A program made the translations under genes and the position numbers. From Pyxidicoccus sp. MSG2 (GTDB lineage Bacteria; Myxococcota; Myxococcia; Myxococcales; Myxococcaceae), in assembly GCF_026626705.1 (NCBI RefSeq), contig NZ_JAPNKC010000001.1:2604001-2668000 (forward strand): DNA of 64,000 nt, read 5' to 3'. This document shows positions 25,308-34,900 of the stretch, piece after piece; position 1 is the first letter of the stretch, and every line of letters starts with the position of its first letter. Under the pieces are notes generated by a model. That model was not told the DNA's origin. It saw only the letters and a list, made by a program, of their open reading frames with translations, and ran no database searches.

Positions 25308-26285
25308 TCAGGCCACCTGCTGCTGGCGCTGGGCCTGGAGCTCCGCCACGGCGGCCTCGCGCCCACAGGGGCGGCGGAACACGCAGCGCGCGCAGGAGGC
25401 CACGTCCTCCGTTTGCGGGAAGGCGGACGCGTCCAGCGGCGTGTTGGTGGCCACGTCCTTCAGGAGCGCGCGCATCCTCGCCACGCTCCCATCGAAGTGG
25501 CGGCGGAAGGACTCCATCGCCGCCGGGTCCACCGTCACGTCCTGCTCCTTGCCCTCGTTGAGGTACACCAGCGAGGCGCGCACCTTCTCCACCGGGACGC
25601 GGTAGCGCTGCGACACGTAGAGCGCGTAGCCGAGCACCTGCTCGTCGTACCCGTCCCGCGCCTTGCCCGTCTTCCAGTCCACCACCACCGTGGTGCCTTC
25701 CGCGTCCACGAAGGCGAAGTCGGGAATCGCGAAGACCTTGATGCCGTCCAGGGTGAAGTGCGCGAAGTCGAAGCCGGCATCCACCTCCAGCCACTGCTGC
25801 GGCTTCAGGCCCCGCGCAATCTCCGGCCAGCGCGACGCGAAGAACCACGCGAGCGCACTGCGCACCGTCTCCCAGTTCTGCTTCCACGCCTCGTCCGGCA
25901 CCCCGTCGCCGTACTCGTGCTCCACCAGGCCGGTGAACTGCTTGCGGTACTTCTGGTTCCAGTACGCCTTCCCGCGCGAGTGCCGGAAGTCGTCCTGCAT
26001 CAGCTTGCGCGCCCGCGCCTCCACCGTCGCCGGGTCCACCACGCGCCCCGCCTGCCAGTCGAGCAGCACGTCCTTGATGCTCTCGTGCACCACGCTGCCC
26101 GCCCAACTGAAGCGGTTGGCCAGCTTCTTCAGCACGTACAGCTCCCGCACGTCCTTCGCCGCGTCCGCCTCCCACCCGCCCCAGGAGCGGTAGTAGTAGA
26201 GGTAATATGCCCGGAGGCACTCGGAGAACTTCTCGTGGCGGCTCTTGGACCAGGAGAAGTCGTTGCTGAGGGTGGGACGCCGCAT
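25308..26285 (-). CDS. PD-(D/E)XK nuclease with a predicted Fe-S cluster (Cas4/AddB-like)
   Basis: A 325-residue protein. N-terminal WSKSRHEKFSECLRAYYLYY supplies one Cys and the entry motif of RecB-family nucleases. The catalytic core is at about 190-225: IPDFAFVD, then VVVDWKTGKARDGYDEQVLGYALYV (the D-x-K and QL/YA motifs). C-terminal VASCARCVFRRPCGRE gives three more Cys, so a 1+3 Cys arrangement typical of 4Fe-4S Cas4/AddB nucleases is present. It has no helicase domain, and no CRISPR locus is in the window. It is probably a stand-alone DNA processing or repair enzyme. Confidence 0.87.
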   Translation of the reverse strand: MRRPTLSNDFSWSKSRHEKFSECLRAYYLYYYRSWGGWEADAAKDVRELYVLKKLANRFSWAGSVVHESIKDVLLDWQAGRVVDPATVEARARKLMQDDFRHSRGKAYWNQKYRKQFTGLVEHEYGDGVPDEAWKQNWETVRSALAWFFASRWPEIARGLKPQQWLEVDAGFDFAHFTLDGIKVFAIPDFAFVDAEGTTVVVDWKTGKARDGYDEQVLGYALYVSQRYRVPVEKVRASLVYLNEGKEQDVTVDPAAMESFRRHFDGSVARMRALLKDVATNTPLDASAFPQTEDVASCARCVFRRPCGREAAVAELQAQRQQQVA

Positions 26286-26396
26286 GGAAGCGGCGCATCC
26301 TAGCCCTCCAGCAGGGGGACGAGCGAGGAAACGAGCGCCCGCCTCGCGTTGAAAGACACTTGGGCCGCCGAACCTTGCGGGTAAGGTGCGCGCCGC

Positions 26397-27215
26397 ATGA
26401 AGACCCAACCCTTGAAGGGCCGGACGGTCCTCATTGCCGGGGCTTCCGCGGGCATCGGGCGGGCGGCGGCGAAGCGGTATGCGGCGGCCGGGGCCGACGT
26501 GGTGCTGGCGGCGCGGCGGCAGGCGGAGCTGGAGGAAGCGGCCCGTGAAGTGGCGTCACTCGGAGTGAGGGCACTGCCGGTGCGGTGCGACGTGACTCGC
26601 GGCGAGGACGTGGATCACCTGGTGCGCGAAACGGAGGCCGCCTTCGGGGGGCTGGACGTGCTCGTCAACAACGCGGGCCAGGGGCTCTACGGGCCGCTGG
26701 AGGCGATCAGCGAGGCGCAGCTGCGGCAGGTCTTCGAGCTGAACGTGTTCGGGCTGTGGCGGATGACTCGTGCGGCGCTGCCGCTGTTGCGCAAGCGCCC
26801 GGGGGCGCAGGTGGTCAACGTCAGCTCGGTGCTGGGCCACCGGGGCCTGCCCATGCTGGGCGGCTACTGCGCGTCCAAGGCCGCCGTGAATGCGATGACC
26901 GAGTCGCTCCGCGCCGAGCTGGCCGCCGAGGGCATCCGCGTGCTGCTCGTCTCGCCCGGCCTCACCGAGAGCGAGTTCCGGGAGAATCGCCTGCACGCGG
27001 AGGGCTGGAAGCAGGACGCCATTCCGCTGAAGGCCATGTCCGCCGAGGAGGTCGCCACCGCCATGGTGCGCGCCAGCCTGCGCGGGAACCGCGACACCGT
27101 GCTCACCCTCCCCGGCCGCGTCATGGTGCTGGCCAACCGACTGATGCCCGGCCTGTTCGACCGCGTCGCCCGACGCCTGGCCGCCGATGCAAGTCAGCCG
27201 AAGAAGGAACCATGA
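26397..27215 (+). CDS. Short-chain dehydrogenase/reductase
   Basis: A 272-residue classical SDR. The cofactor loop is AGASAGIGRAAAK (about 15-27), NNAG follows at about 92, the catalytic Ser lies in VVNVSSVLGH, and the catalytic pair is in GGYCASKAAVNAM (Tyr and Lys). The Arg-rich end of strand 2 (VVLAARRQAELEE) favours NADP. The substrate is unknown. Its stop overlaps the mutY ATG (ATGA), so the two are translationally coupled, an unusual partnership. Confidence 0.92.
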   Translation: MKTQPLKGRTVLIAGASAGIGRAAAKRYAAAGADVVLAARRQAELEEAAREVASLGVRALPVRCDVTRGEDVDHLVRETEAAFGGLDVLVNNAGQGLYGPLEAISEAQLRQVFELNVFGLWRMTRAALPLLRKRPGAQVVNVSSVLGHRGLPMLGGYCASKAAVNAMTESLRAELAAEGIRVLLVSPGLTESEFRENRLHAEGWKQDAIPLKAMSAEEVATAMVRASLRGNRDTVLTLPGRVMVLANRLMPGLFDRVARRLAADASQPKKEP

Positions 27216-28510
27216 GTCTCCGCGGTCCCCGTACGAAGCGGGCCGGGTCCGAGCAGGCCCCGGCTTCCGATGTGCCTCTCGACGCCACGGGTCCGAAGCC
27301 GCGCGCGAAGGGCAAGGTGTCCGCGCGGAGCCCGGGCGCCGTGGAGGACAGCGCCCCGTCTTTCACTGCGACTCCGGCCCGCCGCGCGAAGCGCACCGCG
27401 TCCGCCGCGCCCATCGCCGTGCCGGGCCCCGAGCACCTCGCTTCCGTGCGCGGCCCGCTGCTCGGCTGGTACGACCGCAACAAGCGTGATTTGCCGTGGC
27501 GACGCACGAGGGACCCGTATGCCATCTGGCTGAGCGAGGTCATGCTCCAGCAGACGCAGGTGTCGACGGTGATTCCCTATTGGGAGCGCTTCCTCGCGCG
27601 CTTCCCCACTGCGCTCGCGCTGGCCGCCGCGCCGCTGGACGACGTGCTCGCCGGGTGGAAGGGGCTGGGCTACTACAGCCGCGCTCGCAACCTGCACCGC
27701 GCCGCGCAGGAGGTGGTGTCGCGCTTCGGCGGCCGGCTGCCCGCCACCGCCGAAGAGTTGCTCACCCTGCCCGGCTTCGGCCGCTACACCGCGGGCGCGG
27801 TGGCCTCCATCGCCTTCAGCGAGGAAGCGCCCCTCGTCGACGGAAACGTCGCCCGCGTGCTGTCGCGCCTCTTCGAGGTGGAAGGCCTCCCCGGAGACCG
27901 CGAGCGCGAAGCCACGCTGTGGGCCCTCGCCACCGCGCTGGTGAAGGGCGAGCGGCCCGGCGACTTCAACCAGGCCCTCATGGAGCACGGCGCCACCGTG
28001 TGCCGTCCGGAGAGCCCGCTGTGCCTGCTGTGCCCCGTGCGCGATGCGTGCCTCGCCTTCCGCAAGGGCCGTGTGGATGAGTTGCCTCCCGCCAAGGTGC
28101 GCGCCGCACCCAAGAAGCTGACGCTGGCCCTCGCGGTGTGGCCACACGCGGGCACCCTCCTCTTCGCCCGCCGCGCGGACGCGGGCCTCTTCGGCGGCCT
28201 GTGGGAACTGCCCGCCGCCGAGGTGGACGAAGACCTTCCGGCCGCCGACGCCACCTCGCGGCTCGCGGCGGCGCTGGGCACGGAGGTGAAGCTCGAAGGG
28301 GCGCTCGGCACGGTGAAGCGACAGCTCACCCACCGCGACCTCACGCTGCGCCTGCTCCGCGTGTCCGGCCCCCAGCGCCCCACGCTCACGCCCGCCTTCC
28401 AGGAGCTGCGCTGGTGCACTCCCACCGAGGCCTCCGCGCTCGGCATGAGCACCGCCATGCAGCGCGCGCTGGATGCCGCGCTCGCCTCGGGCGTGCTGCG
28501 CGGGGAGTGA
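27212..28510 (+). CDS. mutY: A/G-specific adenine glycosylase MutY
   Basis: Removes adenine mispaired with 8-oxoguanine. The 432-residue protein starts with a non-conserved basic extension (about 1-85). The core then shows WYDRNKRDLPWRRTRDPYAI, the catalytic Glu in WLSEVMLQQTQVSTVIPYW, the HhH region LPGFGRYTAGAVASIAF and the catalytic Asp in LVDGNVARVLSRL. The 4Fe-4S Cys set is C-x6-C-x2-C-x5-C (CRPESPLCLLCPVRDAC). A C-terminal NUDIX-like domain (about 310-425: LFGGLWELPAAEV) recognises 8-oxoG. The extension of about 85 residues is the odd feature. Confidence 0.96.
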   Translation: MSLRGPRTKRAGSEQAPASDVPLDATGPKPRAKGKVSARSPGAVEDSAPSFTATPARRAKRTASAAPIAVPGPEHLASVRGPLLGWYDRNKRDLPWRRTRDPYAIWLSEVMLQQTQVSTVIPYWERFLARFPTALALAAAPLDDVLAGWKGLGYYSRARNLHRAAQEVVSRFGGRLPATAEELLTLPGFGRYTAGAVASIAFSEEAPLVDGNVARVLSRLFEVEGLPGDREREATLWALATALVKGERPGDFNQALMEHGATVCRPESPLCLLCPVRDACLAFRKGRVDELPPAKVRAAPKKLTLALAVWPHAGTLLFARRADAGLFGGLWELPAAEVDEDLPAADATSRLAAALGTEVKLEGALGTVKRQLTHRDLTLRLLRVSGPQRPTLTPAFQELRWCTPTEASALGMSTAMQRALDAALASGVLRGE

Positions 28511-28697
28511 CGGCGACAGAGGCCCCGCTCCGCACGTGTGGCTCGCGCTCACACGGTACGGCAGGGGCCCTGTCCAGCACGCGACACCGCCGCGTTCATC
28601 CTGTTGCTCCGAGAACCCCAGCCCCGGGGGGTCGGTTCCGCGCGCGCACGTGGGAGCCCCACACTCCGCGCCTCACACCCCTCTGGAGGAGGCTCCC

Positions 28698-28922
28698 ATG
28701 GCACGCAATACCGCCAACAAGCAGACCCCCCACACGCCGGCGAGCATGCCCGCGCGCTCCACGAACACGGAGCCCATGGCTTCGTCGCCCCGCAACAGCC
28801 CCACCCACGAGCAGATTTCGCGACGGGCCTACGAAATCTTCCTCGCCCGCGGTGGCACGCCCGGCAACCCCGAGCACGACTGGTTCCAGGCGGAGCGCGA
28901 GCTGCGCCTCGGCCGCCAGTAG
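28698..28922 (+). CDS. DUF2934 domain protein
   Basis: A 74-residue protein. The N-terminal 35 residues are Thr/Pro/Ser-rich and disordered; the C-terminal half (HEQISRRAYEIFLARGGTPG, HDWFQAERELR) matches the DUF2934 motif of one helix, a Gly turn and a W-x-x-AE-x-E helix. Its function is unknown. A GGAGGA Shine-Dalgarno lies just upstream of the ATG. It ends 11 bases from the convergent MetE-like gene. Confidence 0.85.
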   Translation: MARNTANKQTPHTPASMPARSTNTEPMASSPRNSPTHEQISRRAYEIFLARGGTPGNPEHDWFQAERELRLGRQ

Positions 28923-28933
28923 CCACTCACCCC

Positions 28934-30028
28934 TCAGTGGGGATTGGGCATCTGGCGGGCCGCGGGACGCTCCGCCTCGAGCGCCCCGCGCAGCCGCCGC
29001 TGCGCCGCCTTCAGCTCCTCCAGGATGCGCTCGGCGTCCACCACCGAGCGCATCGCCAGCCCGCACGCGGGCGTCAGCACCACGGTGGACACCACCTGCG
29101 GGAAGGTGAAGCCGCGGGGCAGCGCCGCCTTCAGCGACGCCTCCACCGAGTCCACCAGTTCCCCCACCTCGTACGCGGACGCCAGGTCCGTGGGGACGAT
29201 GCCCAGGCTGAGCGTCGCGCCCGACGTGAGGAAGCGCTCCAGCGCCTCGCGCTCCTCCACCATCGCATCCAGCGACAGCCGCACGTCCAGCGACAGCAGG
29301 TCCGGCTGCACGTCCAGCAGCGCGCCCCAGTCCGTGTTGCCGCAGCAGTGCACGCCCACCAGCGCGCCCTCGCGCTGCAGCGCCACCACCAGCAGCTTCA
29401 ACTCCTGCAGCGCCAGCAGGTGCCGCGGCTGCGTGCGCTGGAAGGCGTAGAGCCCCGGCTCGTCCAGGAAGAACAGCGGCGTGGTGCCCGCGCGCCGCAG
29501 CGCCTTCACCATGGCCAGCGAGCGCGCCAGCACCAGACGGAAAATCGCCTGGTCCAGCCCCGGCACCTCCAGCGCGGGCTGCCCCGTCGAGACGCGCGCC
29601 ACCGAGCGCACCGTGAAGGGCCCCGCCAGCTGCGCCTTCGCGAAGGCCAGCTTGCGCGTCTCCACCTCCCACAGGAAGGGCCTCCAGGCGCGGCACCCCT
29701 CCGGCGAGGGCTCGTACGCCTCCAGCTTCCCGGCGGACAGCGCCGCCTCCAGCCGCGCCTCGAAGTCCGCGCGGCCCGCATCCCAGGCCGCCAGGTCCAC
29801 CGTGCACAGCCCTTCCGCGTCGAAGGACAGGCCCGGCAGCCCCTCCAGGGCGGCGGGAATCATCAGCTCGGACGGGTGCCCCACCGGCAGCTGCGGCAGG
29901 AAGGGGATGTCCTGCGCCAGCGCGGCCTGGAGCCCCAGCTCCACCTGCGTGTGCGGCAGGCTCCCGATTCCGGTGGTGGCGCAGGCGGGCAGCAACTGGA
30001 CGGCTCGGCGGATGTTCGGGGCGCTCAT
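28934..30028 (-). CDS. UroD/MetE-like protein (core methionine-synthase family)
   Basis: A 364-residue TIM-barrel protein resembling the C-terminal catalytic half of cobalamin-independent methionine synthase. Visible marks are the TTGIGSLPHTQVELG entry, FFLDEPGLYAFQ, VGVHCCGNTDWGALLD and VVLTPACGLAMRS; the His-Cys and late Cys are candidate zinc ligands for thiol activation. The N-terminal half of MetE is absent, as in archaeal core-MetE proteins that use a corrinoid or other methyl donor. It lies about 2 kb from cobalamin-dependent metH. Whether it makes methionine or acts in another methyl or decarboxylation reaction is open. Confidence 0.8.
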   Translation of the reverse strand: MSAPNIRRAVQLLPACATTGIGSLPHTQVELGLQAALAQDIPFLPQLPVGHPSELMIPAALEGLPGLSFDAEGLCTVDLAAWDAGRADFEARLEAALSAGKLEAYEPSPEGCRAWRPFLWEVETRKLAFAKAQLAGPFTVRSVARVSTGQPALEVPGLDQAIFRLVLARSLAMVKALRRAGTTPLFFLDEPGLYAFQRTQPRHLLALQELKLLVVALQREGALVGVHCCGNTDWGALLDVQPDLLSLDVRLSLDAMVEEREALERFLTSGATLSLGIVPTDLASAYEVGELVDSVEASLKAALPRGFTFPQVVSTVVLTPACGLAMRSVVDAERILEELKAAQRRLRGALEAERPAARQMPNPH

Positions 30029-30157
30029 GCACCCACTCTAGCCGCTCGCCCCTCCCGCCGGGGCTGCTCAACATCCCCCGCGTGCCGGGTTCCGGACCTC
30101 TCGTCCCGACCCCATGCTTTCTGCGGACACGCCCAGCGGGCGAGGAGGGACGCGGCG

Positions 30158-30739
30158 ATGACGCGACACGCATTGCAAGCGGGCACCCTGGCGGCACTGC
30201 TGGCCGCCCCGGCCCTCGCGGAGACCACCGACCCGGGACTGCAGCCGGCCCCCGGCTTCGGGGCCCCGGGGCTGACGGTGCACTCCGGGCTGACGAGCTA
30301 CACCGGGTCGCTCGGCGGCGAGACGGACGTGGGCGCCTTCATGGACATCCAGGCGGAGGTGCCGCTCCTGCCGGGCCTCGGCCTGGAGGCCGGCTACGAG
30401 GGCTCGGCCAATGGCTTCGCGACGTCCAACGTCGGCGCGCTGTGGCGGCACAACCTGGGCGCCGTCGCCAAGCTCGGGCCCACGCTCGGGGGCCACTGGA
30501 AGCCCTTCGTCGGCGCGGGCCTGGGCATCAGCTACATCTACACGAATGGCGCACCGGATGAGCGCAATGGCTTCGTCCCGGAGCTCCCGCTCGCGGCCGG
30601 CGTCGAGTACCGGTTCAGTGGCGTGACGGCGGGCGTACGCGCCAGCTACCGCATCATCGGCGGTGAGACCTTCACCTCCGGTCCCAGCTACGAAGGCGAC
30701 CTGCTCACCGCCGGGCTCAGCCTGGGCGCGCGCTTCTAA
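30158..30739 (+). CDS. Outer membrane beta-barrel protein, predicted
   Basis: A 193-residue protein with a clear signal peptide (residues 1-21, cleavage ALA-ET) and AGGAGGGA upstream of its ATG. The mature part alternates hydrophobic and small residues in short strands separated by Gly-rich turns (LTSYTGSLGGETDVGAFMDI, KPFVGAGLGISYIYTNG) and ends with an aromatic residue (LSLGARF), as in small OmpA/OprF-like barrels. No enzymatic motif is seen. The role is unknown; it is probably a porin-like or structural barrel. Confidence 0.78.
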   Translation: MTRHALQAGTLAALLAAPALAETTDPGLQPAPGFGAPGLTVHSGLTSYTGSLGGETDVGAFMDIQAEVPLLPGLGLEAGYEGSANGFATSNVGALWRHNLGAVAKLGPTLGGHWKPFVGAGLGISYIYTNGAPDERNGFVPELPLAAGVEYRFSGVTAGVRASYRIIGGETFTSGPSYEGDLLTAGLSLGARF

Positions 30740-30752
30740 GCCGCGGGCGCGC

Positions 30753-31058
30753 TCACTCCGCCTGGATGGCTTCGATGGCGCAGCCACACCGCCTGCGGCA
30801 CGTCGTTCCGCCCGACACGACCTGTCCGGTCGAGTTGTCGTAGCAGTAGAGCGTCTCCTCTTCGTATCCCGAGGTGCACGCGCTCGACGTCTGGCCGGTA
30901 CACACCCAGTAGTACCCCATGGACGTGGTGCCGAAGGGACATCCCGTCGGGCACAGCGCCTGCTCGGTGGACTCGAGCGACTCCTCCGCTCCGTCCGTCG
31001 CCGGGCCGCACGCCATGACACCCATTGCAAGGCAAACCACCGCGAAGAGCTTCTTCAT
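30753..31058 (-). CDS. Small Cys-rich lipoprotein
   Basis: A 101-residue predicted lipoprotein (MKKLFAVVCLAMGVMAC, Cys 17). The mature chain has eight further cysteines after an acidic stretch (C..CPFGTTSMGYYWVC...TTCRRRCGC), suggesting disulfide bonds in an exported domain. No known family was recognised; similar short Cys-rich lipoproteins are frequent in myxobacteria. It is convergent with the beta-barrel gene, with 13 bases between stops. Confidence 0.75.
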   Translation of the reverse strand: MKKLFAVVCLAMGVMACGPATDGAEESLESTEQALCPTGCPFGTTSMGYYWVCTGQTSSACTSGYEEETLYCYDNSTGQVVSGGTTCRRRCGCAIEAIQAE

Positions 31059-31160
31059 GTCTGTCTTCCCTCCCTGGTGAGCCGTGGAGACAGGAAGGAA
31101 TGCACAAACATCCGGATGGGCGGAATCCGTGGAACCCCATACACGGTGTTCCACCCCTGC

Positions 31161-31856
31161 TCAGAAGCGCCCCATCAGCCCGAGCGAGCCGCCGCGCGAG
31201 GACACGCCCACCGTGGGCGTCCACCATGTGCCGCTGCCGTGAGACGCCGCCGCGAGCGCGCGCGGCCCGGGTTGGTTCCAGGACGAGGTGACCTCGTACG
31301 TGATGATGGACGTGGCCAGCGGAAGGATGATCAACAGGGGAGTCGCCTCGCCCTCGAGGGCCCCCGACATGTAGAGACCCGCCGACGCGCCCCCCGCCAG
31401 CAACCCCAGGCCCACCGTGGGCAGGAACCGGCCCCGGCCCTCCAGCATCGAGCCCGAGCCATACACCCCCAAGGCCGCGCCGAGCGACCAGCCCACGAGC
31501 GCGCTCCCCACCAGGCCCGAGCCGTCACAGACATCCCCGTCGCAGCCCAACTCCAGCCCCCCGAAGGGAAGCGTGGCCACCAGGCCCATGAAGGCGCCTC
31601 CCACGCCGCCCACCGCGCCCCCCATGGACTCGAGGAGCACGCGGCCCGCCACCCGGCCCGGAGGCTCCGGCGCCCACTCCAGCTCCGGAGTCGCCCGCGA
31701 GGGCAGCGCCTCGGGCGGAACAGGCTCCGCCTCCTCCCCCTCGACGACATCCTCCACTCCGATGAGCGGCGGAGGCTGCAATGGCTCGGTGGACTGGGCG
31801 AGCACCATGCCCGGGAACAGCCCGAGCACGAGCAGCACGACACGGATGTCAGGCAC
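31161..31856 (-). CDS. Hypothetical exported protein with Gly-rich membrane-like segments
   Basis: A 231-residue protein. The GTG start has CGGAGA eight bases upstream. A signal peptide (1-20, ending MVLA-Q) precedes a Pro/Glu-rich acidic segment (about 25-65). Several Gly-rich hydrophobic stretches follow (SMGGAVGGVGGAFMGLVA, GLGLLAGGASAGLYMSG) that resemble glycine-zipper or small beta-barrel segments, and the last residue is Phe. No family was recognised. It sits just downstream of the metH stop codon's position with the same orientation upstream of the small lipoprotein gene. Confidence 0.7.
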   Translation of the reverse strand: MPDIRVVLLVLGLFPGMVLAQSTEPLQPPPLIGVEDVVEGEEAEPVPPEALPSRATPELEWAPEPPGRVAGRVLLESMGGAVGGVGGAFMGLVATLPFGGLELGCDGDVCDGSGLVGSALVGWSLGAALGVYGSGSMLEGRGRFLPTVGLGLLAGGASAGLYMSGALEGEATPLLIILPLATSIITYEVTSSWNQPGPRALAAASHGSGTWWTPTVGVSSRGGSLGLMGRF

Positions 31857-31946
31857 GGGGATTCTCCGACGGGGTGTGGCCCCTCTGGGCCAGAGGGGAC
31901 GCGTGGACCCGGTGCAGCTTCCGAGCCACGCGCCGCCGTCACCTGC

Positions 31947-34900
31947 TCACGTCACGGAGAAGTACGAGGCCTGCGGATGGTGGAAGACGATGGCGGACAC
32001 CGAGGCCTCCGGCTCCATCATGCAGCCGTCGGTGAGCTGCACGCCGATTTCCTCCGGGCGCAGCGCGGCGAACAGCTTCGACTGGTCCTCCAGGCGCGGG
32101 CACGCGGGGTAGCCGAAGGAGTAGCGCTTGCCCGAGTACTCCGCGCGGAAGCGCTCCAGCATCGTCATGTCCGGACGGTCCGGCGTGCCCCACATGCTGC
32201 GCAGTTGCGTGTGCAGCAATTCCGCGTAGCCCTCCGCCGTCTCCAGCGCGAGCGCCTGCACCGCGTGCATCTTCAGGAACTCGCCCTTCGCCTTCAGCTC
32301 CTCCGCCAGTTCGCGGATGCCCGCGCCCGCGGTGACGACGAACATGGCCACGTTGTCGCGCGGCTTGCCGCCCTCCAGCGGCCGCAGGTAGTCCGCCAGG
32401 CACAGCCCGCCCTCGCGGTCCTGCCGGGGGAAGTCGAAGGACGCCGCCTCCTTCCCGGTGTTCCCATCGAAGAGCACCACCCGATTGCCGTCGCTGCCCG
32501 CCTGGAAGAACTGGAAGACGGAGCGCGCGTGCATGAGCCCGCCGCGCAGCACGCCCTTCAACTCCTCCACCGCCTCCTTCAGCGCCAGCGCCTTGCGCCC
32601 TTCTTCCGTCTTCGCCAGTTCCGCCTCGGCCGGCGTGCCCAGCGCGCGCGACGAAGAGCGCAGGCCCAGGTGCCGCCCGTACAGCATCACCGGGTTGATG
32701 AACTTCCAGATGTGGTCCAGCGGCGTGTTCGTCAGCACATGCCGCTCGAAGTCCGGCGCGGCCGGCACCGTCTCCAGCACCTGGATTTCGGCGCTGCGCC
32801 CGCGCGACACGGGAGCCGTCACGGCCGGACGCTCCTTCACCTCCTGCGCCAGCTTCTCGCGGCGCACGGCCAGGTCTCCCCGCAGCTTCTCGTGCGCGCC
32901 CGGGTCCACGATCTGCTTCGCCAGGTCCAGGCCGCTCATCGCGTCCTGCGCGTAGGCCACCGTGCCGCCGCCGTAGGCCGGGGCGATGTTGCGGTCCACG
33001 AAGTTGCGGCTGAGCGCCGCGCCGCCCACGAGAATCGGCGTCTCCACGCCCGCGCGCTTCAAGTCCTCCGCCGTCGCCACCATCTGGTGCGCGCTCTTCA
33101 CCAGCAGGCCCGACAGGCCGAGGATGTCCGGCCGGTGCTCGCGCACCGCCTGCACCAACTGCTCGGGCGGCACCTTGATGCCCAGATTCACGACGTGGAA
33201 GCCGTTGTTGGCGAGGATGATTTCCACCAGGTTCTTCCCGATGTCGTGCACGTCGCCCTTCACCGTGGCGAGCACCACCTTGCCGCGCATGGCCGCCTGG
33301 GCCTTGCTCATGTGCGGCTCCAGGTGGTTCACCGCGGCCTTCATCGACTCGGCGCTCTGGAGCACCTCCGCGACGATGAGCTCGTTGGCGGCGAAGAGGC
33401 GGCCCACCTCGTCCATGCCCTTCATCAAGGGGCCGTTGATGATTTCCAGCGGCGCGTACTTCTTCATCGCCTCATCCAGGTCCGCGGTGAGGCCGTCGCG
33501 CGTGCCCTCGATGATGTAGCGCTGCAGCCGCTCCTCCAGCGGCAGGCTGCTCACCGCCGCGCGGGCCGGCTTGCGCTCGCGGAAGTGCGCGGCGAAGGGC
33601 GTCACCGGGTCCGTGCCGCGGTTGTAGAGCAGGTCCTCCGCCAGCTTGCGCTCCTCCTCCGGCAGCGAGGCGTAGCGCTCCAGCTTCTCCGAGTTGACCA
33701 GCGCCATGTCCAGGCCCGCCTGGACGCAGTGGTACAGGAAGACGGAGTTGAGCACCTCGCGGCCCGCGGTGGGCAGGCCGAAGGACACGTTGGAGATGCC
33801 CAGCACCGTCTTGCAGCGCGGGAAGCGCTCCTTGATGAGGCGCACGCCCTCAATCGTCTCCACGCCGCTGCCCGTGTACTGCACGTCGCCAGAGGCGCAC
33901 GGGAAGACGAGCGGGTCGAAGTAGAGGTCCTCCGCCTTCATGCCGTACTTCTTCGTGAGCAGCTCGAAGGAGCGCTCCGCGACCTCCAGCTTGCGCTGGC
34001 GCGGAACGGCCATGCCCACCTCGTCGATGCAGCCCACCACCAGCGCCGCGCCGAAGCGGCGCGCCAGCGGCACCACCTTCTCGAAGCGCTCCTCGCCGTC
34101 CTCCAGGTTGACCGAGTTGATGATGGCCTTGCCCTGGCTGTACGTGAGCGCCATTTCAATCACGCGCTCGTCCGTGGAGTCGATCATCAGGGGCACGCGC
34201 ACCTTCTTGACGACCACCTCCAGGAAGTTGCGCATGTCCTCCAGCTCTTCCCGGTCCGGGTTGGCCAGGCAGATGTCGATGACCTGCGCGCCCCGCTTCA
34301 CCTGCGCGCGGGCAATCTCCGACGCGTCGTCGAGCTGGCCCGCGACGATGAGCTCCTTGAACTTCTTGCTGCCGATGACGTTGGTGCGCTCGCCGACGAT
34401 GAGCGGGCGCTCGTCGTCCTTCACCTCCACGTAGTCCACGCCGGACAGCGAGGCTCGGGGCCGGGGCGTGGCATTCCGGGGCTTGAGCCCCTTCACCGCC
34501 GCGGAGAGCGTCTCGATGTGGCCCGCGTGCGTGCCACAACAGCCACCCACCACGTTGAGCCAGCCCTGCTCACAGAAGCGCTTGAGCGAGCGGGCAATCA
34601 TGTCCGGCGTCTCGAGGTACTGGCCATTCTCGTCCGGCAGGCCCGCATTGGGCACGCACGACACGGGGAACTGGCTCATCGCGGACAGCGAGCGCAGGTG
34701 GTCCGTCATGAAGTCCGGACCCGTGGCGCAGTTGAGCCCGAGGTACAAGAGCTCTGCATGCTCCAGCGACGCGGCGAGGCTCTCCACGCTCTGCCCCGCG
34801 AGCATCGTCCCCATGGGCTCAATCGTGCCGGACACCGCCACCGGCAGTGAGTAGCCCAGCTTGCGGAAGGCCTGCTCGATTCCGAGGAGCGCCGCCTTCA

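Noticed and set aside
25308..26285. Cas4 of a CRISPR system
   Set aside because: No Cas1/Cas2, effector or repeat array is present in the window; only the nuclease fold is shared.
30663..34850. A very long open frame on the plus strand opposite metH and the exported-protein gene
   Set aside because: High-GC antisense shadow; codon bias and homology lie with the minus-strand metH, and the translated product is low-complexity with no domain.
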